This document shows, piece by piece, positions 1-7,708 of a stretch of 52,462 nt of DNA. This DNA is from an uncultured Geobacteraceae bacterium. Lineage in GTDB: Bacteria; Desulfobacterota; Desulfuromonadia; Geobacterales; Pseudopelobacteraceae. The translations under genes and the position numbers were made by a program. The notes under the pieces are model-generated. The model ran no database searches, was not told the DNA's origin, and saw only the letters and a program-made list of their open reading frames with translations. Numbering within the stretch: the stretch's first letter is position 1; each line of letters begins with the position of its first letter. Where the stretch lies: the NCBI GenBank assembly GCA_903901875.1, contig CAIUSO010000061.1, positions 1 to 52,462 on the forward strand, in the 5' to 3' direction.

Positions 1-375
1 GCAGCCACAGCGACCGACCTCGTTCTTGAACGGGGACCACTCACCGCCATCAGGGCCATGCAGCGTCCCGGTGCCCCGGACCTGTTAACTCGAATCATCA
101 CAATGTTTGAAAGCGACTCCCAGCAGTTGGTTGAAACCTTGCGTATCACTCTTACGGAAAAGAACAAAGAAAAGGCGATCAGAGCGGCCCATACCCTCAA
201 AACATCCAGTTCGATGCTTGGAGTACTTTTTCTGGCGACCACCTGCGAGTTCATAGAAACGCGATTGCGGAGTGGTCAGGAATTGTCTGTGGCTGAAGCG
301 GACATGAGCAAGCTGGAGTCACTGCGCTCTATAGCCGTCCAGCTGCTGTTAAATGAACTCGTCACACCGAAATGA
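1..375 (+). CDS. C-terminal end of an Hpt-domain signalling protein (partial)
   Basis: The frame is open from base 1, so the gene starts outside the window. The visible 124 residues form a histidine phosphotransfer (Hpt) four-helix bundle: the phospho-accepting histidine lies in AAHTLKTSSSMLG (His codon 190-192), with the usual K and S residues after it. Hpt domains pass phosphate between the receiver of a hybrid kinase and a final response regulator, so this is probably the tail of a hybrid kinase or a REC-Hpt protein. The next gene, a TonB receptor, starts 30 bp downstream and may be co-transcribed. The domain call is secure; the identity of the whole protein cannot be known from here. Confidence 0.8.
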   Translation, partial: AATATDLVLERGPLTAIRAMQRPGAPDLLTRIITMFESDSQQLVETLRITLTEKNKEKAIRAAHTLKTSSSMLGVLFLATTCEFIETRLRSGQELSVAEADMSKLESLRSIAVQLLLNELVTPK

Positions 376-405
376 TGTATTAACCACACCACAGGGAATA
401 TCGTT

Positions 406-2418
406 ATGAAAGACAAACTATCCGTCAGGTCATGTTTCCTCCGACGGGCTTGTAAGACCGGCCTCACGATTGTCTCGGCGGCATCTCTTCTCATGGTGCT
501 CCCACGGGGGAATGCCCATGCCGAACCTCCCGTCCAAATGGCCTCTGCGGGCCATCTGTCGGCTCTTTCCATCGAAGACCTGATGCAGATCGAGGTATAT
601 TCGGCAGCAAAACAGGTAGAAACAGTATTTACCACTTCAGCGGCCATCTATGTCATCACCGCCGAAGATATCCGCAACTCGGGGGTGACATCACTGGCCG
701 ATGCCCTGCGTCTGGCACCGGGTGTGCAGGTAGCCCGCATTGATGGCAATAAGTGGTCAGTCGGCATTCGGGGCTTTGCCGGGCGATTTGCTACGAAACT
801 GATGGTAATTCAGGACGGGCGTACCCTGTACAATTCTCTGTTTTCCGGCGTATACTGGAACGTCCAGGAGCCCATGCTGGAAGATATCGAGCAGATCGAA
901 ATCATTCGTGGCCCGGCCGCCACCCTCTGGGGGGTCAATGCGGTTAACGGAGTTATAAACATCACCACCAAGCATGCCAAAGACACCACGGGTGGAATCG
1001 TTACCGCTTCTGTCGGAAGTGAAGAACGGGCATCTACTGCGGCCCGTTACGGCGCAAAGATCGGAGATAACGGTTATTTCCGAATCTATGGTAAATATTT
1101 TTACCGCGACGCCCAGTTCCCCGTAGACCAATCAGATGCAGGTGACTCATTCTGGAACGAATGGCGCGGCGGATTTCGGGGCGATTGGGACATCAACGTC
1201 AATAATAAAGCGACCTTGCAGGGTGACGCCTACACAAGCCGGGTCGCTAACTATTGGTACAATGGTCAGAACATTCTTGGCAGATGGCAACGGACCCTTT
1301 CCGATACTTCGAATATGTCAGTGCAACTTTTCTTTGACCAGACAACCATCCAAAACCGGATTAGTTCCGATGATCGCGAGGCACGGAATACCGGTGATAT
1401 AGAACTGCAGCATGTGTTTACCCTGGGCAGCCGTAATCACCTGATCTGGGGTACCGGTTATCGATTGATGTCCGACCAGTTGAACGAAAACCCCGTCATG
1501 GGTCAACCAACATATTCCCCCCCCCGAAGCACAGATCAGCTGTTTACCGCTTTCGTTCAGGACAAGATAACCCTGTTGCCCGATACGTTGTATTTTATTG
1601 TCGGCTCGCGGGTTGAGCACAATGAGACGACCGGGTGGGAGGTTCAGCCCACGGGGCGCCTGCTCCTGACGCCTTCGGAACAGCATACCCTGTGGGGTGC
1701 CGTATCGCGGGCCGTGCGCACGCCGTCGCGGGCTGAAAAATCTATTTCCACCGATATGTGGCAAGATTCGGCCGGCAACTGGCCACACCTGAATGGCAAC
1801 CCGAATCTTCCTGCGGAAAACATGATTGCCTATGAGGGCGGCTACCGGTATCAGCCGCTTACCGATCTTTCCTTTGACCTCGCTCTCTTTTACAACGATT
1901 ACAGCTCGTTGGTTGGCGTAAAAGCAGATACGCCCTCAGACGGCGGCGTACAGTTGTCTATTACGCCGACCGCCACCGCAATCAGCAAAGGGGGGGAATT
2001 GGCAATCAACTGGAGGCCCCTCACGTGGACAGACTTCGTACTAGCCTACTCCTACCTCGATATGACGGTCAACTCTACTTCTTCATACGAGCTTGACAGA
2101 GTTGTTATGTATGCCGACACCGCCCCCAGCAATCAGGTATCTCTCAAGTCGGTGTTGACGTTACCGGAGCATGTGAAATGCACCCTCTGGTTCCGCTACG
2201 TCAGCGGCATCCATGGCAGTACCCCCGTTTACGATGTATCCGACTATGGAACCCTTGATGCTCGAATCGCCTGGAAGCCGGTTCCCGATCTTGAACTTTC
2301 CGTTGTTGGCCAAAATCTCTTTGAACCAAACCACTATGAGTTTGGTCAAGATGTGTTCGGGAACCTGCCCGCTCAGGTACGGCGCAGTGTCTATGGGAAG
2401 GTGACGTGGGCATTCTAA
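406..2418 (+). CDS. TonB-dependent outer membrane receptor
   Basis: A 670-residue protein with an N-terminal export signal (basic start, hydrophobic stretch about 18-32, AHA cleavage-like site near 39). A short segment SIEDLMQIEVYS then leads into a plug domain (about 65-180, with RNSGVTSLADALRLAPGV, IRGFAG and IEIIRGPAATLWG), followed by a long beta-barrel ending in the aromatic VTWAF expected for outer-membrane insertion. Such receptors import siderophores, cobalamin or other ligands using TonB energy; the substrate cannot be told. The plug sequence resembles the receptor group often found beside YfiR-like proteins and sensor kinases, which is the context here. The downstream yfiR-like gene overlaps its end by 13 bp, so the two are translationally coupled. 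Confidence 0.9.
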   Translation: MKDKLSVRSCFLRRACKTGLTIVSAASLLMVLPRGNAHAEPPVQMASAGHLSALSIEDLMQIEVYSAAKQVETVFTTSAAIYVITAEDIRNSGVTSLADALRLAPGVQVARIDGNKWSVGIRGFAGRFATKLMVIQDGRTLYNSLFSGVYWNVQEPMLEDIEQIEIIRGPAATLWGVNAVNGVINITTKHAKDTTGGIVTASVGSEERASTAARYGAKIGDNGYFRIYGKYFYRDAQFPVDQSDAGDSFWNEWRGGFRGDWDINVNNKATLQGDAYTSRVANYWYNGQNILGRWQRTLSDTSNMSVQLFFDQTTIQNRISSDDREARNTGDIELQHVFTLGSRNHLIWGTGYRLMSDQLNENPVMGQPTYSPPRSTDQLFTAFVQDKITLLPDTLYFIVGSRVEHNETTGWEVQPTGRLLLTPSEQHTLWGAVSRAVRTPSRAEKSISTDMWQDSAGNWPHLNGNPNLPAENMIAYEGGYRYQPLTDLSFDLALFYNDYSSLVGVKADTPSDGGVQLSITPTATAISKGGELAINWRPLTWTDFVLAYSYLDMTVNSTSSYELDRVVMYADTAPSNQVSLKSVLTLPEHVKCTLWFRYVSGIHGSTPVYDVSDYGTLDARIAWKPVPDLELSVVGQNLFEPNHYEFGQDVFGNLPAQVRRSVYGKVTWAF

Positions 2419-2984
2419 AATTCCTCATAGCGGTTGTACTTGCATCGTTCCTTGAGCTTTCCACCCCGCTGCTTATGCCGGTGGCTGATGCCCATGCCGC
2501 AACGGCTTCCTTGCAGGAAGTCAAGTTTGCCTTTATTGAAAACTTCACGAAGTATGTGACCTGGCCACCCCTTACCTTTGAAAGCAGCAGTTCCGAGTTC
2601 CGGGCCTGTGTCGTAGGCAACGGCACCGTCAGTAAGGCTTTCGAAATCCATGCAAAAAGTATCGTCAACACCCACAGTATCAGGAGCATACGTATTACCT
2701 CGGCCGACGAGGCACCCCAGTGTCACTTCATCTATTTTGGAGATTCGGCCGATGGGGGACTGACAAAGCGGGTGCTTAAGGCGGTTGAGGGGAAACCGGT
2801 GTTGACCATAGGTGAGGTGCCCGGTTTTATAACCAAAGGGGGGATCATTAAGTTCAAACAGGTGGAAAAAAAACTTGCCTTCGAAATCAATCCGGCCGCT
2901 GCCCGACTGGGCGGTCTGGAAATCAGCTCCCGCCTGCTCAAGCTGGCAACAATCGTTTCGGAGCACACCGAATCGGATAAATAG
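2406..2984 (+). CDS. YfiR-like periplasmic protein (DUF4154)
   Basis: A 192-residue protein starting at a GTG inside the end of the TonB receptor gene. It has a signal peptide (hydrophobic 5-24, cleavage near ADAHA at 31) and then the YfiR-type fold: EVKFAFIENFTKYVTWP, FRACVVGNG, HFIYFGDS, and a C-terminal GGIIKFKQVEKKLAFEINP. Two cysteines (in FRACV and PQCHF) match the redox-sensitive cysteines typical of the family. In Pseudomonas, YfiR is a periplasmic repressor of the diguanylate cyclase YfiN; no YfiN is visible here. The strict overlap with a TonB receptor suggests a sensing or regulatory partner of that receptor. The family call is good; the partner is inferred. Confidence 0.82.
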   Translation: MGILKFLIAVVLASFLELSTPLLMPVADAHAATASLQEVKFAFIENFTKYVTWPPLTFESSSSEFRACVVGNGTVSKAFEIHAKSIVNTHSIRSIRITSADEAPQCHFIYFGDSADGGLTKRVLKAVEGKPVLTIGEVPGFITKGGIIKFKQVEKKLAFEINPAAARLGGLEISSRLLKLATIVSEHTESDK

Positions 2985-2987
2985 GGT

Positions 2988-5084
2988 TTATTTAACCAAC
3001 CACCGTGTCAGAGCGTTATTCAGAACATCTTTTTTCAGCGGCTTGGGAATGTAATCATTCATACCAGCCTTGAGGCACTGCTCCCGGTCATTGTCCAGCA
3101 CGTTGGCTGTCACCGCAATAATCGGCACGTTGTGATTACGCACCTGCGAAGCGGGATCGCGGATAACGGCGGTCGCCGCCAGGCCGTCCATCTTCGGCAT
3201 CAGGCAGTCCATGAGCACGAGATCATAGTCACCGGTTTCAAGGGCAGTGACAGCTTCTTCGCCATCCTCAGCCACATCGGCACTATACCCCAGCTTCCCC
3301 AACAGGTTTAACGCCACCTTCCGGTTGATCGCATTATCTTCTGCCAAAAGAATTCGATTTCCCCGCGATGTTTCGAGGGAGGACTTCTCACACGGCCCAT
3401 CTGGAGCGGCAACCTCGGGCGTGTCATTTTCCGGTTTGCCAGTCGAACCAGGAGTGCGGTCGCTTCTGGCGGAAGCGCCCCCGGCGGCATCTTCCGGCTG
3501 TTTTTCAAACATGGCGGTGAACCAGAAGGTGGAACCACTCCCTTCTTTACTTTCCACCCCGATGTCTCCCCCCATGAGGTAGGCGATCTGCCGACAGATT
3601 GCCAGCCCCATCCCCAACCCTTCGTAGCGGCGGGTGGCCGATCCATCAAGCTGGGTAAAGGGTTCGAACACCTTGCTGCAGGTAGATTCCGCCATGCCGA
3701 TCCCGGTATCTATGACCTCGAAGCGAAGCACCACCACCCCCATCTGATCCATCTGCACCACCACAGTGGCATTAATCTCCCCTTTATGGGTAAACTTGAT
3801 TGCATTACTGAGCAGATTGGTTATGATCTGGCAGAGCAGCTTTGGGTCTCCATTCAGATACAACGGCACGTCAGCTGCAATCTGCTGACGTGTGGCAAGC
3901 CCTTTTTCCTGTGCCGCCACCATCTGCATCTGCAATGCATCGGAGAGAATCACCCCCAGATTAAACGGGACTACTTTCTGGGTCATCTTGAATTTTTCTA
4001 TATCCGAATAGTCAAAGATATCATCAATAATTCCCATCATCTGGTCGCCGCATTTCTGGGCGATTTCGACAAATTCCCGCTGTTCTTCCGACAAATCTGA
4101 TTCCAGAAGTATCTGAGTCACTCCGACGATACCATTCATCGGGGTCCGAATTTCATGGCTGATGGTGGCAAGAAATTCACTTTTAGCACGGTTTCCGGCC
4201 TCAGCCTGCTCTTTGGCCAGAAGCAGTTCCGCTTCCATCTTCTTCCGCTGCGTGATGTCCTCCTTGATTGCCACAAAGTGAGTAATGACGCCATGTTCGT
4301 CACGAATGGGGGAGACAACCGCCTGCTCATTGAAAAAACGGCCACTTTTATGCCTGTTAACAAACTCCCCTTCCCAGGTGTTGCCAGACTTGATGGTTGC
4401 CCAGAGTTCCTGATAGGTTCGAAGGGGGGTCAGGCCGGATCTCAGGAGTCGGGTTGACTGTCCCAGCACCTCTTCTGATGAGTAGCCACAGACTTCGGTA
4501 AAATAAGGATTAACAAATTCAATTACCCCGTCAGCGTCGGTGATAACAACCGTAACGGTGGATTGATCAATGGCCCGGGACAGTTTGCGGATTGTATCGT
4601 CGGCCCGGGCAAGCTTCTCCTCGGATTTATGCCGTTCGATAATATCGGAGAGAACTTTATCCTCATAGCGTCTTCTTTCCAGAAAAACCGTTACCTTTGC
4701 CTGAAGCACCACCGGGCTGAACGGCTTGGTCATACAGTCTACCGCTCCTGTATGATACCCCTCATAAATGCTCTCGATGTCATTAAAGTAGGCTGACAGG
4801 AAGATAATGGGCATGTGCCGCATACGCTCCTGCCCCCGGATCAGCCGCGCCAGTTCGTAGCCATCAATGCCGGGCATCTGGACATCCAAGAGTGCCAGAG
4901 CCGGCACCTCCGCTTCTGACATCAGGATTTCCAGGGCGGCTTCGCCACTCTCTGCCAGCAGCAGTTCCACATCCAGCTCTTCCAAAGCCGACTGAACGAC
5001 GAACAGATTGCTCGAAATATCATCAACTACCAGGATTTTACCGGAGTGTCTGATTATATCATTTTGATCCGTGTGCCGATGCAT
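2988..5084 (-). CDS. Hybrid histidine kinase, REC-PAS-HisKA-HATPase-REC
   Basis: A 698-residue cytoplasmic kinase with no membrane segment. Domain order: receiver 1 (about 16-132, Asp67 in LLDVQMPG, K120), PAS with PAC (about 165-285, ITDADGVIEFVNPYFTEVCGY), HisKA with phospho-accepting His310 in ISHEIRTPMNG, HATPase (N box around N427 in LLSNAIKF, DTGIGM, GLGMGLAI), a low-complexity linker (530-575), and receiver 2 (about 577-695, Asp626 in LMDCLMPKMDG, K near the end). It carries no Hpt of its own, so an external Hpt, possibly the one at the left edge of the window, would be needed for a full relay. It is convergent with the TonB-yfiR pair, the stop codons being 3 bp apart. Confidence 0.93.
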   Translation of the reverse strand: MHRHTDQNDIIRHSGKILVVDDISSNLFVVQSALEELDVELLLAESGEAALEILMSEAEVPALALLDVQMPGIDGYELARLIRGQERMRHMPIIFLSAYFNDIESIYEGYHTGAVDCMTKPFSPVVLQAKVTVFLERRRYEDKVLSDIIERHKSEEKLARADDTIRKLSRAIDQSTVTVVITDADGVIEFVNPYFTEVCGYSSEEVLGQSTRLLRSGLTPLRTYQELWATIKSGNTWEGEFVNRHKSGRFFNEQAVVSPIRDEHGVITHFVAIKEDITQRKKMEAELLLAKEQAEAGNRAKSEFLATISHEIRTPMNGIVGVTQILLESDLSEEQREFVEIAQKCGDQMMGIIDDIFDYSDIEKFKMTQKVVPFNLGVILSDALQMQMVAAQEKGLATRQQIAADVPLYLNGDPKLLCQIITNLLSNAIKFTHKGEINATVVVQMDQMGVVVLRFEVIDTGIGMAESTCSKVFEPFTQLDGSATRRYEGLGMGLAICRQIAYLMGGDIGVESKEGSGSTFWFTAMFEKQPEDAAGGASARSDRTPGSTGKPENDTPEVAAPDGPCEKSSLETSRGNRILLAEDNAINRKVALNLLGKLGYSADVAEDGEEAVTALETGDYDLVLMDCLMPKMDGLAATAVIRDPASQVRNHNVPIIAVTANVLDNDREQCLKAGMNDYIPKPLKKDVLNNALTRWLVK

Positions 5085-5217
5085 AGGTCGCCCTCACTGG
5101 TCTGGAAGTAACAACAACGTAATGGTCATGATTTTTTTTAGAGCCACTTTAAAATACCGAACTGTTCTATGTATATCAATTTCAACGGGCTGTCTGTCGC
5201 AAGATTACTACACGCAC

Positions 5218-5249
5218 AAAAAAACCTTCTCAAGAAAAACTCGAGAAGG
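5218..5249 (-). terminator. Leftward terminator-like hairpin upstream of the hybrid kinase
   Basis: Stem CCTTCTC (5225-5231) pairs with GAGAAGG (5243-5249). On the minus strand the stem is followed by seven T (A-run 5218-5224). It sits about 130 bp upstream of the hybrid kinase start, so it could be a leader attenuator, block read-through from the left-facing strand, or be chance. Confidence 0.4.
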
Positions 5250-5291
5250 GTCAAGGAAAAGAGGTTATATATTGAGCCAGTTGCAAATAAA

Positions 5292-5382
5292 TTGTCACCC
5301 CCGAATGCTTTTATCGGGGATCCAGGTTTTTTCAGACAGTTAGAAGCTGGATTCCGGCCTAAAGCCGGCCAAAATGACATCG
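5292..5382. repeat. REP/MITE-like dispersed repeat
   Basis: The ends are imperfect inverted repeats (TTGTCACCCCCGAA at the left, GGCCAAAATGACA at the right). Inside are two hairpins: CCCCGA/TCGGGG, and CCGGC/GCCGG around CTAAA. The centre has the matching words TCCAGG and CTGGATTCC. This layout is that of small non-autonomous dispersed repeats seen in many copies in Geobacter-like and other proteobacterial genomes. Only one copy is in this window. Confidence 0.55.
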
Positions 5383-5517
5383 TTTTTGACTTTTGCAAGG
5401 CCTCCACATTAACAGATATATTCCCATCTGTGCAACCATATTAAGACTTACTCAACATAGTTTTTCATTAAAAAGTGTTTCACGGGTATATGATGTCCCA
5501 CCAGACACTATTTATGG

Positions 5518-5545
5518 TTGCTATTTGCCAATGGAGTGATATTAT
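5518..5545 (+). promoter_or_regulatory. Candidate sigma-70 promoter for the 5580 gene
   Basis: TTGCTA (5518-5523), a 16-bp spacer and TATTAT (5540-5545). A start site near 5552 would give a leader of about 28 nt with a GGGGGT ribosome site before the ATG at 5580. Confidence 0.35.
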
Positions 5546-5579
5546 TTACGGACAATTCCTATAAAAGGGGGTCGCAAGA

Positions 5580-5969
5580 ATGACCCGCATAACTCTCCTC
5601 ACCTGGTTCACCTTTCTGTCTCTGGTATCCGCCACCTTTGCTGCTGAAGCGGCTCCAAACGACGCCGCAGCAGCGCAAATTGCCCAATTGGAGCAACGTA
5701 CGGTAAAAATGGCCGGCACCTCGGTAGCCGAGTATTCGAAAGAGCTCTTGGATACTGCCAAATTAAATGTATCCGACGCCAAAATTAACTATGCCGCCGG
5801 TAAGGAAAAACTTGGGGCACTTTTTGTGCAGACCGCCACGGCCCGACTCGACGCTGCCGAGGTACGAACTGCGGAAAAGGAACTACTGGAAAAACTGGCA
5901 ATTCGACGCTCCGAACTGAAAAAATCTGAAGCCCGACTTGAACGCTACCGTCAGGGAGAGGAGAACTGA
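5580..5969 (+). CDS. Small exported coiled-coil protein
   Basis: 129 residues. A clear signal peptide (MTRITLLTWFTFLSLVSATFA) is followed by an almost entirely helical, Ala/Glu/Lys-rich body, with charged heptads toward the end. The pattern of repeated alanines and the phrase about 55-95 look somewhat like DUF4398-type periplasmic helical proteins, but this is not secure. It is probably periplasmic; no lipobox cysteine is present. The next gene begins 1 bp after its stop and encodes a similar but longer exported coiled coil, so the two probably form a pair or complex. No enzymatic motif is visible. Confidence 0.6.
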   Translation: MTRITLLTWFTFLSLVSATFAAEAAPNDAAAAQIAQLEQRTVKMAGTSVAEYSKELLDTAKLNVSDAKINYAAGKEKLGALFVQTATARLDAAEVRTAEKELLEKLAIRRSELKKSEARLERYRQGEEN

Positions 5970-5970
5970 T

Positions 5971-6660
5971 ATGGCACGACTCATTTCCAGTACGGTTCTT
6001 ATGATTCTTGTGTGGTCATCCACTGTTTTTGCTGCCGTTACCAGCGTCCAACTCCGTGGCCAGATCGATGCGGCGCGGGTCGCCATTGACGCGACCGCCT
6101 CAAAGGTCGAAGGAAGCAAGGAAGCACTGGCCGACCTGGCTCAGGCACGGAATGGGGTAGCAGCGGCAGAGGAAAGCCTCAAGGCAGGAAAATCGATGTT
6201 CGGTTTCGGTGACATCGGCCCCGATACCGCCAAAGAGGTTAAACAGGCCATGGAACTGGTGGAAATTGCCACGGCTTCGGCCCTTTCCCGCATTGAATTT
6301 ACCCGCGCAACGGCAGAACTGGACGCCATTGAAAAGCAATACACACTTGTCACTGCCAAACTGAAGATTTTTGATGAGCGGAAAGCCGAGCTTGTTCGCC
6401 TTCGGCAAGAGGCTGCCTCCTCCCAGGCAACGACCAAAGAAAATGAGGAGCTTAAGGGAGAAAAGGCGGCTCTGACGGCACAGGTTGGGCAGCTGACCGC
6501 TGAACTGCACAAAACGGAAAAGCTTAAGACAGAGCAGGCCGAACTGATGCGCAAGCTGGAAGAGTTAAAGGGAGAAAACAGCCGGCTCACCGGCCAGGCG
6601 GAAAAACTACGCGGCACCACCGCTCCCCAAACCCCGGTTCAACCGCCAAAATCTAACTGA
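5971..6660 (+). CDS. Exported coiled-coil protein
   Basis: 229 residues from the ATG at 5971, chosen because it follows GGGAGAGGAG closely and begins a signal peptide (hydrophobic stretch ending VWSSTVFA); a TTG 33 bp upstream is also in frame. The mature part has an alanine-rich helical region with a short break (KSMFGFGDIGPD), then a long coiled coil (about 125-215) with KLEELKGEN- and LKGEKAAL-type heptads, and a proline-rich C-terminus. It resembles the N-terminal helical parts of OmpA-type proteins but lacks an OmpA peptidoglycan-binding domain. It is likely periplasmic and structural. No family can be named with confidence. Confidence 0.6.
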   Translation: MARLISSTVLMILVWSSTVFAAVTSVQLRGQIDAARVAIDATASKVEGSKEALADLAQARNGVAAAEESLKAGKSMFGFGDIGPDTAKEVKQAMELVEIATASALSRIEFTRATAELDAIEKQYTLVTAKLKIFDERKAELVRLRQEAASSQATTKENEELKGEKAALTAQVGQLTAELHKTEKLKTEQAELMRKLEELKGENSRLTGQAEKLRGTTAPQTPVQPPKSN

Positions 6661-6669
6661 GCAATATCG

Positions 6670-6699
6670 TTGACGGTACCGCAGTGCGGGTGGTATTGT
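6670..6699 (+). promoter_or_regulatory. Candidate promoter upstream of the ParA-like gene
   Basis: TTGACG (6670-6675), an 18-bp spacer and TATTGT (6694-6699), about 40 bp before the ATG at 6740. It would make the ParA-DUF697 pair a transcription unit separate from the coiled-coil genes. Confidence 0.4.
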
Positions 6700-6739
6700 C
6701 CCCCATCCAACATACGTAGTACCCGAGAGGAATTGGGAC

Positions 6740-7705
6740 ATGACCACTGAACGATATGCGCTTCTGACGACCCGCGAACTGGCCGCCACATACGGAATTT
6801 CTGCCGGAGAGCTGGAAGAGCAGTTTCACCCCGATGAGCTGGTGCGTGTTAATGCGGCAACAAATGGCATTACTCCCTTGGGTGTCAGACGTTTTCTGTC
6901 TGACAAGGGCGTATCCTACCAGTTCCGGGTCATCGTACATACCACCATGCGTGGTGGTATCGGAAAAACCACCAGCACCATCTCCACCGCCGTGCGTTCT
7001 GCCCAGTATGGTTTTAAAACCTGTGTACTTGATCTGGATCCTCAAGGTTCTTCCAGCCTGGCCCTGGGAGCGGTTCCCGAGGAAGATGATCCCATTTTCT
7101 ATGACATCTGGCAGCGTCCGGAGGAGCTTCTGTCCGACGCGCTGGTTACGTTAAGCAGCCATCTGAGCATTCTCCCCTCATCTCTTGAAAATGCCCTTCT
7201 TGATGCCAGCCTGCTCAACCCCGGCTCACAGAAAAAGGCGGTCAAAGGGGTTTGTGACCAGCTGCGGCTTCAGGGTTTTGACACCGTGATCGTTGACTGC
7301 CCCCCCTCCCTGGGAATTGCCGTTATTTCGGCCATCTGCGCGGCCCAAACCATTGTGGTACCTGTGGGAAGCGACGCGTTCTCACTGAAAGGGCTGGATT
7401 TAACACTGGATGAGATCGCCTCCATCTGTGATACCTTCGGGCTCCCCCACCCGGCCGTACGAATTATCTATACCCGTTATGATCAGCGGGAAAACGTATC
7501 CCACCACGCCCTGAGCAGGATTAAAGAGCGGCATCCGAACCTCCCCCTGACGGTAATTCGCACCAGCAGCGAGTTTTCCAAGGCACTGGCAGCGGAGGAG
7601 ACTGTCTTTTCCCGCTATGCCCGAAACAGTGCCAGGGATGATTATGATCGTCATGTGTCCGAATTGCTGGGGATCGTTCAAGCACCCCTTGAGCAGGAAC
7701 AGTAA
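6740..7705 (+). CDS. ParA/Soj-like ATPase with N-terminal helix-turn-helix-like region
   Basis: 321 residues. The first 60 look like a small DNA-binding or MerR/HTH-like segment (TTRELAATYGISAGELEE, then TPLGVRRFLSDKG). The ParA ATPase domain follows: Walker A region about 70-78 reads RGGIGKTTS, switch I region VLDLDPQGSSS (about 96-106), Walker B VIVDCPPSLG, then VPVGSDAFSLKGLDL. In the ParA/MinD family the deviant Walker A starts with a signature lysine (KGGxGKT); here that position is arginine (R71), an unusual change. ParA proteins move plasmids, chromosomes or protein cargos on the nucleoid or membrane. No parB or parS is nearby, and the partner gene is a DUF697 membrane protein 3 bp downstream, so cargo positioning rather than replicon partition is plausible. 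Confidence 0.82.
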   Translation: MTTERYALLTTRELAATYGISAGELEEQFHPDELVRVNAATNGITPLGVRRFLSDKGVSYQFRVIVHTTMRGGIGKTTSTISTAVRSAQYGFKTCVLDLDPQGSSSLALGAVPEEDDPIFYDIWQRPEELLSDALVTLSSHLSILPSSLENALLDASLLNPGSQKKAVKGVCDQLRLQGFDTVIVDCPPSLGIAVISAICAAQTIVVPVGSDAFSLKGLDLTLDEIASICDTFGLPHPAVRIIYTRYDQRENVSHHALSRIKERHPNLPLTVIRTSSEFSKALAAEETVFSRYARNSARDDYDRHVSELLGIVQAPLEQEQ

Positions 7706-7708
7706 ACC

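Larger units (their letters stand above)
5085..5579. other. Intergenic gap between divergent genes
   Basis: 495 bp with no convincing gene: the ORFs seen here lack ribosome sites and family resemblance. It holds a leftward terminator-like hairpin (5218-5249), a REP/MITE-like element (about 5292-5382) and a candidate rightward promoter (5518-5545). The rest is AT-rich with no recognised structure. Confidence 0.6.
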
